From: DSM-111022 sp043424535
Lineage (GTDB): Bacteria > Bacillota > Bacilli > Lactobacillales > Aerococcaceae
Reading direction: 5' to 3'
Assembly (NCBI GenBank): GCA_043424535.1
Contig: JBHWOV010000168.1
Coordinates: forward strand, 1 to 5,993
Length of the DNA stretch: 5,993 nt
Numbering within the stretch: position 1 is the stretch's first letter; every line of letters starts with the position of its first letter. Shown piece after piece: positions 5,991 to 5,993 of this stretch. The notes beneath the pieces are model-generated. The model did not search any database, was not told the origin of the DNA, and saw only the letters and a list, made by a program, of their open reading frames with translations. Both the position numbers and the translations under genes were made by a program.

Positions 5991-5993
5991 AGG

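Larger units (their letters stand above)
5636..5993. other. 358-bp intergenic region with no supported gene
   Basis: No open reading frame of convincing length with a ribosome-binding site was found on either strand, and no tRNA or other structured RNA was recognised. The region is very AT-rich. It holds a cre-like site (5836-5849) and repeats of the operon terminator arm (5796-5808 direct, 5975-5990 inverted). The window ends in CACAGG, which could be the beginning of a ribosome-binding site or of another hairpin outside the window. The most likely reading is an upstream regulatory region for a gene beyond the right edge. Confidence 0.5.

Overview
The window holds one complete branched-chain amino acid (leucine/isoleucine/valine) ABC transporter operon, all on the + strand, followed by a gene for a small CBS-ACT protein. 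The sequence is AT-rich. Promoter and ribosome-binding sites are typical of low-GC Bacillota: a near-consensus sigma-A promoter, strong GGAGG-type sites and a long A/T-flanked intrinsic terminator. From the protein sequences and the gene order livJ-livH-livM-livG-livF-cbs, recalled as resembling streptococci, the source is probably a member of Lactobacillales. Genus cannot be read from the window.

Layout: 1-160 carries a TTGATA-17-TATAAT promoter and a leader of about 100 nt with interlocking TATCAT/ATGATA repeats just ahead of the livJ ribosome-binding site. 161-1318 is the substrate-binding protein. 1319-1611 is a 293-bp gap with a large nested stem-loop ending in a T-run, probably a partial terminator or attenuator, and a 12-bp palindrome just upstream of livH. 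1612-4950 holds livH and livM (membrane permeases) and livG and livF (ATPases), nearly gapless and probably translationally coupled. 4954-5595 is the CBS-ACT protein, only 3 nt after livF. A 19-bp perfect hairpin at 5594-5635 closes the operon. 5636-5993 has no convincing gene. It contains a CcpA-type cre-like site and further copies of the terminator-arm sequence, and probably leads into a gene beyond the right edge.

How the parts work together: LivJ captures the amino acid outside the cell, LivH and LivM form the channel, and LivG and LivF hydrolyse ATP on the cytoplasmic side. The CBS-ACT protein has the domain types of a nucleotide and amino-acid sensor and may tie transporter activity or expression to cell state; this last point is inference.

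No wholly new system is visible. The points most worth a second look are the binding protein, which has no lipobox and no cysteine although the operon looks Gram-positive; the nested stem-loop between livJ and livH; the leader repeats; and the repeated GTGTGAAA sequence at the right end.
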